Below, one piece after another: positions 1 to 13,800 of a DNA stretch of 64,000 nt; the first letter of the stretch is position 1; each line of letters starts with the position of its first letter. The stretch comes from Allacma fusca (taxonomy: Eukaryota; Arthropoda; Collembola; Symphypleona; Sminthuridae). Below the pieces are notes generated by a model. That model was not told the origin of the DNA. It made no database searches and saw nothing but the letters and a program-made list of their open reading frames with translations. The stretch is taken from positions 14,118,539 to 14,182,538 of the forward strand of contig OX359250.1 of NCBI GenBank assembly GCA_947179485.1, read 5' to 3'. The position numbers and the translations under genes were made by a program.

Positions 1-4
1 CTAG

Positions 5-259
5 AACCATTTGGATGAACAAAAAATCTATGTAAAACTATATGATACAGCATCGTGCGATCAGTTCAATACATATGTACGCATACTAACAGAGTTTACA
101 CAATCACTGAACATGGAAAGGATCGTAACTACTCGAAAATTATTTGCGAAAAATACAAAAGTGAAATCTACAAACAATGTTGAAAATCCTAAGAGAATAA
201 CAATCTTGAATAAAAAATCCTATTCTAGTGTAGAAACTCCTGACGGTGCCTTTGTTTAA
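5..259 (+). CDS. possible terminal exon of a gene to the left of the window (unrecognised protein)
   Basis: An open frame of about 85 codons begins right after the sequence CTAG at the window edge, so positions 3-4 could be a splice-acceptor AG with the exon starting at 5; it ends at a TAA at 257-259. The residue composition (charged, few repeats, motif KIYVKLYDTASCDQFNTY) looks more protein-like than most chance frames in this AT-rich DNA. The alternation of a beta-strand-like start, a helix-like stretch and a second strand-like KRITIL recalls small ribosomal-protein-S10-type folds, but the resemblance is too weak to name it. No in-frame ATG starts it and no AATAAA was seen close downstream. 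If real, it converges with the NDRG gene. It could also be a chance frame. Confidence 0.3.
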   Translation, partial: NHLDEQKIYVKLYDTASCDQFNTYVRILTEFTQSLNMERIVTTRKLFAKNTKVKSTNNVENPKRITILNKKSYSSVETPDGAFV

Positions 260-261
260 AA

Positions 262-1490
262 TTATTATTTTTGATGCCAATACCATACTCATTATTTCTT
301 TCGAATACTTTTATATTTATATATATAATAACGTGCGAGGAATCCTAAATGAAGGCACCTCACTTGAAATTTTTATCGCTGATTACATTAATTTTGTCGT
401 GAAGACAATTTTATTTTAAATACAGCCAGAGTGTAATATTTTCAGTCTAGTTTAAGCAAGCCAACAGCTTCTGATTTGTGATGTGAGTCTACTAGATGCA
501 ATTATTACGCATTCAACCTCAATCGCCATCTTCAGCTTGATTGTATCGTTTCGCCTCTTTGGAATTAGACTGTCTGCACATTTATAATGATACCGATTAA
601 TTATAATGACACAGCTAAAGAACCCCTTTCCATAGCAATTTAAACGGATTTCCAATTGGTTCAACTTCTCCTTCGTCAAATTACCATTTACTCTCTTTCG
701 CATTTCTAGCCTGTCCCTGCTGTTTCTCGGTCGGTGGTATAGAATTAAATAATTTCTAAATAGTATCATTAGTATTATTGTTACACATAAATAGGCATAG
801 CCAGTAATTAATTTGAATTGTTAAATCTCGATGACATCTAATAGTTTGCATATAAAACACTTCGAAGCCACGAGAACAATGGTTCATTATCTATATTACA
901 TATCAATCGATTACGTACTTTGTTTTTGCAGAAGACTACAGTTTAATTTGCTAGAAACGACTGTAAACTTCCCGGATTCAATGGATCGACGAATGCTCGG
1001 TACAATTGTACTACTCATTTACGTACTCAGCCTTCATTGTTCAAGTCATCTTTGCACCATTCAAATTATAAATATAATACGGATATTAATGGTTTTTTTT
1101 TACTACTGGACTACAAATACTACAAATAACAGTAAATTATTACCTGATTTTACTACTAAGGTAATTATTACTCACTTTATATATTGACAAAAGAAGCGAA
1201 CCTACGATGATGAAAATAAATATCAATAACCTAAAACGCAAAATAGCATCTATTTTGTTGTTTCCTCTTTGCTCGTGTTGTGTTTCGTTCCCTAGCTTAA
1301 GGTAAAATACTGGAATTTAATACCCAAAAAGTAAAACTCGTCAAATAACCGGTTGAGAATTAAATTTGAACATAATCATAATATTAAAATGCAGCGCTGA
1401 AAAATAAGTTAAAAATTTCATTGGGCTTGAAACAAATACATAATGGTGTTGGGAAATGGAAATGGGTAAAAATCGAAGTTAACATCAGTT
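262..1490. other. convergent intergenic region / NDRG 3' UTR
   Basis: AT-rich sequence without a convincing coding exon. The part next to 1490 should hold the 3' UTR of the - strand NDRG gene. Short open frames on both strands (for example 452-769 and 831-1187) have no splice context or recognisable motif and are treated as chance. Confidence 0.5.
1316..1321 (-). promoter_or_regulatory. candidate polyadenylation signal (ATTAAA) for NDRG
   Basis: Read on the - strand this is ATTAAA, the common variant signal, about 170 nt beyond the NDRG stop codon. A canonical AATAAA on the same strand also occurs much further on (410-415). Either could be used; transcript 3' ends are not visible from sequence. 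Confidence 0.3.
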
Positions 1491-1840
1491 CTAACAAGCC
1501 GGATCAATTGTTTTTGCAGAAGACAATTCTGGGCTCTCTGAGATGGGATTTTCAGTGATACGAATATCATTGAGGCCTTTGTCAAGAACACGAACATCCA
1601 CCCCAGTGGTGACCAATTTGGATGTAGCCGTTGCCTCATTTCCATTCAAGCTGATGAGAGTCAAATTACTTGCTTCTGCTTTTGGTGTTGCAATTCCACT
1701 GCTTCCACTCCCACTCCCACCCGACACATTCCCTCCAGAACCTCCATTCAGGCTAACACTTGAACCAGCAGAAGATCCAGCACCGCTATCAACTGATATT
1801 TTTCGATTCAGAGCCACTTTCTTCTTTGAAAGGCACGGAA
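1491..1840 (-). CDS. NDRG last coding exon: Ser/Gly-rich tail
   Basis: The acceptor TTGTAG ends at 1841 and the two leading bases complete the Val of GYVP, which matches the GYIP/GYMP junction in vertebrate NDRGs. The exon then reads PCLSKKKVALNRKISVDSG, a long run of Ser and Gly, and ends TIDPAC at a TAG (1493-1491). The RKIS and nearby Ser residues resemble basophilic kinase sites, in keeping with the phosphorylated tails known for NDRG proteins. The complement of this exon also carries a long open frame on the + strand (1543-2016), which is a shadow. Confidence 0.88.
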
Positions 1841-4800
1841 CTACAATTTATAACGCATTAGTATTATTCAAAGTTCTGCAAATTTCATTCATACTACATT
1901 TTTTTTATTGCTACATCCCCTCCAAATGTTACCCTAAGCGTACATTCATTACAGCTATATACGATGTAGTAGCACAAAGTCATTCCTACGGAAATTTGAA
2001 AGAATATAAAAGGTAGTGGGACTATCCACACTAAAAGCGTATTTTAGAAGCACATGCTTTGTACCCATTGACATCGAATTCTCTGTAAGCTCCTCTCCAT
2101 TATTATAGGTATAGCTATAATTTATTACATAAGCATGAGCACAGAGAAAAAAAGCATGATATCCAAAAGGCAAAACATTTATTATCTTGTTTAAATTCAC
2201 ATACCTACTTCATAACCTCATGTCAGTAATCTACATGGAAATACGTTCAAAATTGTATTAATAAATAATAAGCCTCTCAACCACAGTCACCTCAAACCAC
2301 AATCACATCATTACACAAAAGCTTGCAAAGGGAGAAGAGATGCAAGGTTAAAAAAAACAAAAAAACAACAATTCGCAAAATCAGTGGGCTTATTATTTCA
2401 TTGGTATCAATATCAATGTATAAGTTTATCACTGCATGCAAAAAAACTTCTGGATTGTAGAAGGTAAATTCCGAACCTCTTCTGATGAACACTTAAAGCA
2501 AAGGAGAGACAAGGGTGAACGGTTTGGTTCGAAAGTCAAGGTAGCAGAGAAGGTAAAAATCAATTTCCATTTGTAAGCCCAAGATAACGTTTCTCTTCCG
2601 AGAGCAATACCTTCAGGGATTCTCCATTAGAGACAATCAGTAGCAGAAAAAAAAAATAAACTAGCCGTTGACCAACTTAGAAAACATCGATTACTTAAAG
2701 TGCTTAATAGTTGGTTCTCATAGTAAGGTCCATTCAAGTAATTTTGCGTACACGTGCATGCCCATTGAAAAGCATTGAAAACATCGCTATACCCGCAAGG
2801 AAATTCGTGGAATGCTTATATAAGTTTTAACAAGAAAAAACTTCAGAAACCCAACCAATGCATAAAATAAGTACATATTGAAAATCCCCACAAAATAATA
2901 ACTAGTTGTGGTAAACAACGAATATTTACAAAAAATGCAAATCCGAATAATAATGAATTTGCAATTTTTTCAACAGTCACGAATAATCAATCACAAGGCC
3001 ATTGTTGAAATTTAAACATTTGCCCGCACACAGCTCACACCTATGTATAAAGATGACATTTTACAATGTACAGAGCTACAATAATTATTATAAGTGTTAG
3101 TCAAAAAACTTCAAACCTGATTTGGACATAGCAAGTTTTTAATAGAATCACAAAATAAGTGTGACATTATTATTATGTTAATATTTTAACGGCCTCCAAG
3201 ACATGATATTATCCAAGCCCTCCCCTAAACACTTGAATGTTAAAAATTCGCAATTCAATGCAGGTAAGGAAGCAGAAAAAAACATTCAAGAAATTAACAG
3301 AAAAACACAAACAGCTGTTTTATACATTTCATGACAAAAAGAACAGTTCAAACAGAACTTTTTTCCTGTTATACATTTTAGCTAATTAAAATGGTAAGAC
3401 GAGATTTCGGAGAGCAAGTAAGTACAAAAAAGAGCACCGTTTGAACTAATAACAAACTGAATACGTTGTTGTATTTATTGTGGCGTTTGGACAGTATTTC
3501 ATTATTCGAATATGGTAGACACGTGTAAGAACATAAGAAAAGTAGCTTTGTCGGGACAGTGAGTTGTATGCTTAACAAACACTTACACAACAAAATGAAT
3601 GCAAAATGGCCTTTTTATCTCTCAGAGCATTCCATCCACAATCCTGCTTGACTTTTTAGAAGCATTTACCTTCGGGCAACGAGTTCTTCCGGAATAATTT
3701 TAGAGCTTCAGAGGAGCAAAGAGAATCGGAAAATAAACGAAAGAAAAAAATCAAAAAATTTCATCAGATATCAGTGTGGATACAGAGTCCTCACTCCTTA
3801 ACAGCTTCAGCACCTCACCAGACAAAAATCACCAGACGAGATCAGTAAATTCATACTAATTATATTTAGAATTAATAATATGTAAGTAGCACATATTTCA
3901 AAGAAAAAATTCAAAATTATACACCGTCACAGTAAAGAAAAATAATACTGAGAATGGTAATGATTATTCGAATACACTACAAGAGAATAAAAAGTAAAGT
4001 TACACAAATACATGATGTTGCTGTCAAATTCTACGGGAAAATAGTTAATCTATTGCTTTGTGCTAGTCTTTCAAGGAAGATATTGAAATTACAGATTAAA
4101 TCAAGAAAAACTGCAATCAGTTTCTTCTGATGGATAGCTGGTTTACACGGTATGTTGATGCTTCAAAGTATATTTTAGAATTTAACCAGCTAAGAACTAC
4201 TTACCGTATCCTTGGCCTTGCAGGAAAAGTCGAAAAGCTTCGCTAAGCTTTGCAGGTTGTTCCTCCATTACCATCCCGCAATCCTGAATCTATGTCATTA
4301 CAATGAAAAAAATCATTTGACATCCTCCATTGTGAATGCATACCCCAATAAATGTACACAAACAGAGAGGTAGAAAATGTAATAGCTTAAACAAACCTTC
4401 ATCCATGTAGAGTTGACAGGGTCTAATCGCCCGTTGAAGGTGACTGTGTCGTCAACATGAGGGGACAGAGCTCCCGTAATATTCAAAACTGCCATTTTAA
4501 GTGTTCGGGCTTCCTTCCTGCGAATCGGATCAAGTTCTCTCACCATACCTAAGTCAGTTCGCCTGATGTAGGAGTCAATAAACATGCCCAAATTGATTGG
4601 ATTCACGTTCTTTTCGAAGTACTGGCGGTACACATGAACCAAATCATGATTTCGATCTTCAGTCACCTTTACAAAAGAAGATAAATTAATCATTGCAAAC
4701 CTTTCTTATTACCGTACCATATCTGATAGCAATACAATACCTTTCCGAAGTGGTGCCACATTAAGTAATCGAGGACACCCTGGGTCATGCCCTTTGCCTT

Positions 4801-7800
4801 CAGGTTGCGAGCATTCAGCTTCTGATAACCCCATTCGATCCATCCAGCTTGTGTTGAAATACAATTTAGCACGCAGAGTGCATCAACCTATGTAATAATC
4901 AAACAAATAATAATGTAGCTAGTACTACACAATCTCTCCATTATCATCCCAACTTTATTACGTAAGTAAACAGTGAATTACCTTTTCAGAGTGATTTAAC
5001 GCAAAACGGCACAGGATATTAGCCCCAGCACCAACTCCAAACCCAATAATACGCTTCAACCCGAAGTGGATGAGAACATCCAGAAGTTGTTCCGCCAGCT
5101 CATCCATTGTTGGGTACACAAACCTATAAAAACAGTTCCAAAATTAATCAAAACCAATACTCTTCTGGTCACAGCAAACTCTCAGAGCAATTCAAGTAAA
5201 GGTGAACAGATAAAACAACACATTATTCTTACGTTTCCATGAGTGTCGGTGCACCTTCTTCCTGTCCCGGAGCGTTTACATGATAAATGCAAAAATTTTG
5301 GAGAAGAAGACGCATGTCCACGAAGTTAAAAAAAGCTTGGAAATTTGAAACATCTGAGACAGAAAACAAAAACCAAGGTTTACATAAGTTCTCAATCAAT
5401 ATATGGCCTTCCTGTGCCATTAAAATCCTTTTCACATTTTATATCACTTACAGTTCAGACCGAGGTCATGGTACGTAACGATGGCGGGTTTGGAGCGATC
5501 TCCTTGGATTCCAACAAGAACCGAACCAAAATTGGTATCGACTCTTTCCTCCGAAGCCAAACTGTCACCCCTGGCTAAGGTTCTCGTTGTCGGGAACGAA
5601 AGCTGAATATTTCTCAGCTCCACTTCATCCATACTTTCGGATGGATTGCACCTGTAAGATAATAAATAATTTTAAAAATCTTGACTGTAAATTGTAACAC
5701 GATAGCAACTTATGTTCTTCAATGCCAATAAATAAAATTAAGCAACTTCAATTCTTTTCCCGTCTCAACAAAGCCAATTCTAGCAGTTTATAAAGCCTGC
5801 TAATCATACCCAAAAGGTTCTTACCCCACAGAAAAGCAATGCAAGAATAAATGGCTTCAACGGAAATAAGCACTAAATGCAATATTAAGTCATACTGATT
5901 GCCAGTGACTTGAGTGACTAAAGCAAACTAGTGCGGTTAAGACATCTGCCTACCCAAAGTAAGCTAAATACTACTTGTTACTTGCAGTGTCCCATAAACA
6001 GTCATATACTCTTCCATAGACGGAAGACTCAGACGTGAAACGATTACGCAAGCAAAGAGGACTATATATGCGTTGATTGCAAAACACTCCACCACACACA
6101 GGAAATGCATAAAATGCAACGACTTTTTGGCGAGACAAAAAAACATCTTCACCAATACTGAGCAATTAAGGAAACAGTAATTAAAATGAATATTTCTAAA
6201 GTGTAATCACCAAGGGGCTCCAGCACTATATGATGTCGTGAGCGTAGCCATTGCTGAAAAAAATTCCCTTCAAAACTTCACCCAGTAGGAATGAGGTTAA
6301 ATACAGTAAACCTCTTGGAGCCAGTAACTGATCAAGAAGACGTCAGAAGACTACACTGACTGCCTGCAGATTACCTCGAGATAACTCTCTGTTTAGACTA
6401 AAATGCCTTTATCAAAGGATCAAAGTGCAGTTTGTATTTATTGCTGCTAAAGTAAAAGACTTTTCTCTTTAAGCTGTGACAACAAGACTGCTGTATATCC
6501 AAATGAACGTCGCTGTGATAATGCGTCGTATATTTTCCCTGCTCCAGTTTCCAGATCAGTCAGTCGGTTACGCATGTAGTACGCATCCCAAAAACGCACA
6601 AATTCCGCTGGCCCCAATAGAATTTTCAAGATTTGGTCATGGAACTTGGAGAGGTATGTTGAGACTCTTGGAACCACTTTGCGACCGTATGTACTTATAG
6701 TGCTACACAGTTCTCCGACCTTCCAGTGAAGACAAGCCCAAACCTATAGTGGGCTAGGGCTAGAGAGTATATATACTCCCCGAGAATTTCCTCAAGTTCA
6801 ACGGTTTATTTAAATTTCCGTCAAGTAAATTCGAAATTAGAATTTGAGAAGGGTCCCCTCACCAGTGACAGAGATAATGGTATCTATATTACAAGTAGTT
6901 ATTTTGATAACTGTGTCGGCAGTACTGATTATAGTCAATTTCTTTTCTAGGCGTTTCTTACTGTTAGCAATTATTCGTTGTAGTACTAGTAGTAGATTTG
7001 GGAAGTCAGACCTATTACACTCGTGCACAGTAATAACTCGAGTGTTGGCTCAGATTGAATTCAGGGAGCACTCGATCCTCGGTTGACACAAAGCCTATTA
7101 TTTAATTATTAGTGTGTGAGGACATTGGAAATGTGAAAGCGCAGGAGAATTGTGCAAGGAAACCGAACCTTGAGTAAAAATACCGACGGGGCTTTCTCCA
7201 TGTAAATGTAGGGTAGGACTTGGTCTGTAAGTCCTGTATACAAACAAGAACTGCTGTATAGCTAGGGCTCTTCAGACCGGCTCCATAGGATTATAGTACA
7301 AGAGACGGCGAAAATCGATACGAAAGTTCATCGCCACAGACGGGATTTTCCGGGAGGAACTCCATTCTCCGGGAAACTTTCTGCAATTTACTGGGAAGAT
7401 ATTCTAGGAGGAATTTCTGCGTTTCTTTATAATACATTATGTTACTTCACGGGATAGGGACCCAGGGAAATGTTATAAGGGTATATATAGATATAACCAA
7501 TACACCCATTCCCTTCCCACTTATACAGACAGAGACGTCGTTTAAAGTGGGATGGGATTATTTGCAAATTTTAGAAAAACCTCCCTCGAGATAAGCCTTT
7601 TCTTTCATGAGTAAATATGCTGATGTAACAGTCAGTTGCACTCAAGCTCATTGTCAGTAGACATTACTCTGCTGGTTGACAATCCGTTTTTTTTAAATGC
7701 TCCAATTTTCAAAAGGAAGAATAATGCATACGCATCAAAAGTACAAACTCACATTTGTCATGCTATGATGCAATACTTAAGGCTTTATTCCGTTACACCC

Positions 7801-10800
7801 GGGATGTCTAAAATGTGTATGCTACAGTTTACACAAACATTATGTGCTCTCTTCTGCATGAGTGATAAAAATTACTTAGATATGATTATAATACTGCTCT
7901 GCTCTAGAATGATTCCAATTATGTTATGCATATATAACTTCACAGTAGGGCCTATCTTCCTATTTGATAACCCTTTTGAGTAAAGTCAACCCAAATTAAT
8001 ACTGACCTGACTCCTACAAGAAAGTTGTCTCCTTTGAATGTCATGTCAACAGGACATATCAAGTTACTTTTCTGTGGGTGTCAACATGCACATTGCTCAT
8101 AATGTGAAGAACAGCGATGTGGGGTAGACCAGTCTTGTCTATTTATTCAGTATTATCATGAACTAACGAAAAGTTTAGCTATAATACACGGGATCAATTT
8201 AGATACGATACAAAGTAAACGGAATTCTAATCCACTCTAATCCCACAAAATACCGCTCACCGAAGTAAACTCTCAGTCAGTGTAAATAATAATGAGGCTA
8301 ATAACACACAAGAACATCGTGTATTATCACATAGATACATATACATAGTCACCATAGTGAAACATTTCTTACATACTTTGCAAGGTGACCCGAATATGAA
8401 TCACAGATAACTAAAAAGGTGCTGATGCCCTGCGAAAATAATGTTCGGACGAATTAAGAGTACATGCAAACTGCAAAACATGAAAATGTGTGATGAAACA
8501 ATGGATATTTTTCAAGTAGATACCCTCGAAACCCACAATGGTTGACAATAACAGAGGATTAGTGATCGTAACCATTGACTACCGAATGTCAATTAACTTT
8601 CAAATTAAATATTTTGCCTATCATTGCCTGCTGAGACTCTGACGGAAATGTACACTTTTGTATTTTAACCCAAAAATAGCAATAATTCCTTTGTTTACTT
8701 ATGCATGTATTTATATTTCAGGCCCAAGCATAAGTATTTATGCAGTCCACAGCGCTGGAGATAAGATATCCTTCCTACATTTCAGGAGCTAAACCCAGAA
8801 AAGGTAAGCATCGCATAATACATAGTAACCTCCACTTCAGACAGAGTCAGTTAATTATCCTAGCTTTATTCCTCCAAATTCTCACAGATGACAGGCAGTG
8901 CGAAGTTTCAACAAAAATACTGGAAAGTGAGAAATACTACAGTACTACAAGCAGTACTTATTTTGTATGTAATTCAACTGACAAAATACAGCGTGCGAAC
9001 CGAGCGGAGATCCAAGATCAACATCATTGAAATTTTAAGCACGCAAAGATTGTGGGCTCGTTGTTTCTAATAATTATTGTAAGTACTGTAGTACTCAATT
9101 TTAAAGTTCTCTTAATTCTTCCCTATGTCGGAACATGATTATATATTAACTGACAATTTTATTGACTGCTAGCCTTTAGGACTCCCTAATTTGATGGATT
9201 AGTAGTACTGGAGATCCTCGAGTTTTGGTTCGCCAGATGGTAATATGGTACAGCAGCTGTTAAAAATGTTTTGCTCTCACTTGTAATACTGCTAGCTGGT
9301 ACAAATTCATGACCTATCCCTCGCCATATAAAACGAGCACTTTGTGGCATGTGACCGTTGAAGCTAAATTTTTAAGAAAATGAATCAACTAGCCTGAGTG
9401 ATGTTCACATTTTATTAATACATGCTAAATATGACGGTACGTAGTTACTTGTAGGAAATACTCTCAATAATTGTGTGTCTGTGTGTGTCGAAAAATAATA
9501 AAAATTATTATTGTTAGTGCACATGGTCAAACATTGTTCCAATTATATTAACAAGTAGCACCATGTATATTGCCGTATAAACTCTACTGAAGATGTGTAT
9601 GCATGCATCAATATCTCAATGTATGTAATTACATGTACATATGTAGGTGAACACTTCTGTACTGAAGATATCAGTTGGACTTTAATAGCACTACAAAGTT
9701 TTCATTCCCATTGTAAGTATACACTAATTGTAAAGACTTGTAAGAAGACGAGGAGCTGCAACGCATTTACATAAAATCCATATTTACAGTGTTTAAAACA
9801 CTGTACATACATACATGTCTACGAGGTTTACAGTACAATACACAATGAAACTTGCTCTAATAAAAATTGCTAACAATCCAAGACGTGCGAATTTTAAATT
9901 TATTTCTTCCTGGTAAGTACTGACAGCGTACTAATTTTTACCATAGTTAGGATCTGGATAAAAGAGTGGGATTAGTAGTTTTCCTTGATCCATAGCGTAC
10001 CGTACCTAACGATTTAAATAACTATATGGTGTCTAGATGCATGCCAGTGAAATCATGTGAATCACAAATTTATAAAAGCGTGTGGGGATTTTCCGCATCG
10101 TCAGGGAATACAACAAAATTGCACTCAAATAAATCTTGTATCCTCCTTTGTCTATGAATATTTATTCCCCATCACTATCAACTTTGGTTTAGCTTAAATG
10201 ACCCGGCGAAAGATTTATTTTCGGAAGAAATTGAGGCGAGGCAGCAAACTTCAGAGCAAGACTTCATGAAAGCCCATTGTAGTTTGTTTGTAACCTCATC
10301 TCATTTGTCTTCCTGACGGTTGTAAATTACACGTCGGGATGGAAAAAAATAACCTTCATGACAATTTAGTACGAATTATTGACAACAAGAAATAGCTTGA
10401 CTACAACAAATTAGATTTGAACCCAACGCTAATTCAGAGTTGATGGTATACCACATGTACAGAGTGCCAAAGTATGTTTGCATCCCCGCTAGCCCACAAA
10501 GGACCACGATAAAACGTATTCAATTCCCCCCTCTAGTTTATTTTTTTATTTTCAAAATAATATAATTTTCTTTTGAAACATGAAGCTGTTTGGTCATTTG
10601 AGGTTAAACCTTGCTCAATCTCAATACTTTTCCCTCAAGTATTTAACTTAGGGTTCTCAAATGATCCTTATTGGAAAGCCCTTAAAAAACTTAAGAAACG
10701 AACATCAAATTTTGTTTTCTTTTTAAAATTTGAGTATAAAAAGAGTCTTTGCTCCTCTTAAATATGGTGGGTGTATCGATAGTTTTTGGACTGGAAAAAT

Positions 10801-13800
10801 TACACAAAGTTTTTAAAATTTGGGGGAAAATGTACTAAAAAATGAACCCTATTTCAAGGGGGATTTAATTTTTTGGATCACTACTCCTGGCATGGGTGAA
10901 GGGGTGATAAAGGTACTCTGATTCTCTGTACATACGAACAACATTGCTCTACAGCACTCCCAACTTTTGCAAATCATAAAGTTATACATTAATACAGACG
11001 AAAGAAGCTACAGCTCATTTTGCACTTGTAAAAAAACAGCTTGGATGTTCAAGTTAACACAACCTTCCAGCAATAAAAGGGAACAGTAATTATCTTGTTT
11101 TGAACAAATTAGCATATGGATCGTGATGGTTTCAACATGATAAATACATACTTCTAATACCTTGAGTTGAGCTAATTTTTTGAATACAATAGGAGAGTAA
11201 AATAAGCGGTATATACTGGTAATAACTCTAATGCCATTTGAATTAACGATACTCCTTGACAAAGAAATCTCCATCTACAGGATTCTAGCTATCGTCCATC
11301 ACAAAGTTCAATTCTTCGTGGCATAAAGTTGAAAAGTTCCTCTGTTCCTTGTACCAAATACATTATTATTATATATATATGCATATATATATATATATAT
11401 TTATATATATACGAGACAATGTAGGATTCAAGATGTTATCTTTCTGAAATAGTGTAACATGGAAATGGAGTTAGAAGAATAAAACCGGTAAAAGTTCTCC
11501 CTGGGGTTCAATTAACTGTTTCTTTGTTTCTGGGATCCTGTTATCAGTTTTCTTGAATACTTACATGTGAAGTAATTTAATAAAATTTCAGCGTTTGTCC
11601 AAATAAATTTGAACTGTTTAAAAGTAAACCTACTACAGCAAGTACAGCATACTCTCAGTATGTATTGTGTTATTGTGTAACGGATTTTTTTTGCATCCTG
11701 TTCATAAATTAAGTTACATATATGGAGAAACTGGAACAGTATGTACCATGACAAAGTCAGGCATTCCCTTCCTTGAATTTATTGAGAACCATGATAGCAA
11801 CGGATAATAAAAACAGGATATGATACAGTGAGATCTCCATGCCCACACATATGTATATATCTGAGTCTAACATCCATGTAATGCTACATATTTCGCAAGG
11901 GTATTTAAAATACTCGTGGCGTATACAATTACACACTGACGCTGGTCTGATTTTTTCCGCTCAATTGAGTCGTAGTTGTTACAATTTTTTTATGAATCAT
12001 CTGTACACCTTCTTGCCCCGCATATATAGTGCTCCAGATTTCATGGGTGAAGAATTTAAATTACAAATGAGAAATACATTATTGCAAGATGGGAAGCAGC
12101 ATTAGAGCACGAAATCAACAGTTTCATAGGGAAACTACATTTAAAATTCCATATGCAATTCACTTGATTTAATAATTTCATAGCCCTTTATGCACAGCAC
12201 GATCAACCCCTTAAAAGATTCTCCACAGTTCAGAAATGTCAGCTGTGAATGCCGAATTTAAAAGTTAAAAGAATAAGTACATACATGTGTAGGGACTAGG
12301 GTTGGTCATATCGTTACCTTTCGAAATATCGTTAATATCGTTATCGTTCACAAAAATAATCCCGATAACGATATGGTAGAACGATAAAAACGATATACAA
12401 TATAAATTGAAATAATAATGAAATTAAGCAGTAAAAGTATTCAATAAGTATTTAATTTATTAAAAGTTACATAAGCAATATAAATAAGCCGAAATAATGC
12501 TTCAATTTCACTTATTCATTTTTCCAAATATCTGTTTAACCATTCCTTCTAGTGCTCGGACTAATCCAATTCTGAATTGGAAATTTTCGGTTCAGTTCAA
12601 TTCAATTCACTAATTTTTCGATTTAATTCAAGATGAAACTGAATCGATTGATTCAGTTCATAACATTGAATTAAATTGAATCGTTTTCCTTGAAAGTTCA
12701 AACGATTCATTCTGCCCCAAAAATTTCAGCAACAGATTTATCGTTTACAAGCTGTCCAGATCCTAATAGTAACGATCTGTACCCTTAGTTTAACTTCCTT
12801 CTGTTGTGCGCTTGGAAAATACTGCTTTCGTGTCTAGAAAGCGTATTCTTTAAGTTAACATGCGGAAACCGTTGTTTTCGATTCAGTTAAATTCAAAAAT
12901 TTGACTGAAATGAAATGAAATGAATTAATTTTTACTGAACTGAATTGAACGGTTTTGACCACTCCTTCCGGTTCAGATGACACTTTCTAGGGCACGAAAT
13001 ACGTCAGATGACCACAGTATGCAATTTTTGACGATCCTACCTTCTTAGAACGATATTAAGATAGCCCGATATATCGTGTGAAATATACGAGAATTATCGT
13101 AGCATATCGTTCCTCCAAATTGGACGATATTAACGATAATATCGTATCGTTATATCGGTATGACCAACCCTAGTAGGGACACACTACAGCTCTACTAACA
13201 GACGGAAACAACCTACTACCTCACCTACACATATATAAGTCCTTGTTTCCATGTTTTAAATGAAATTGAAAAAAATATAAATTCGAAAACTTCAAAGGAA
13301 AAATCGTTTATGATATTTATCAAAGTGGATTATGGATTATTTAATAGGACTTTTATTTGAAGGGATAAGGGATACGATCCAGGTGAAGGATATGGAGAGC
13401 TGGAATAGGCGGCCAGGGTGAGTCAGTTAGAATGATTCGTAAACCCTCCTTGAAAAGTAAAGACGGGCGGTTTGCGATCCTGGTATCACTGGGGAAAATA
13501 GGCTAATCAAATCAATATTCTACCTGAAACTTCGAATACTCTCACTATTACTGTGATGTGGTAACGTAAACTTTTCTAGCCGGCACACATATCTACATAT
13601 AACCAACCATATATTACTCATAGATGTAGTAGATGCTATCTATATATAGACATCCAATGACCCGAAATTAGAATGTATCAAATCTAGACACATACATATA
13701 TGAAAGTATATCTATAGATACTTTAACAAATGTTTCTTCCCAACTCGGATGCTTCGTGAGCTTCCTGTACTTCACTCTACTGATATAAAAAAAATATATA

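Noticed and set aside
452-769. 105-codon open frame on the - strand
   Set aside because: Lies downstream of the NDRG stop, no motif, no splice context; composition like other chance frames.
1543-2016. 157-codon open frame on the + strand
   Set aside because: It is the complement of the NDRG Ser/Gly-rich last exon, whose identity is fixed by phase and homology.
7636-7983. 115-codon open frame inside the large NDRG intron
   Set aside because: Starts at a non-ATG codon, no family motif, and the NDRG exon chain is complete without it.
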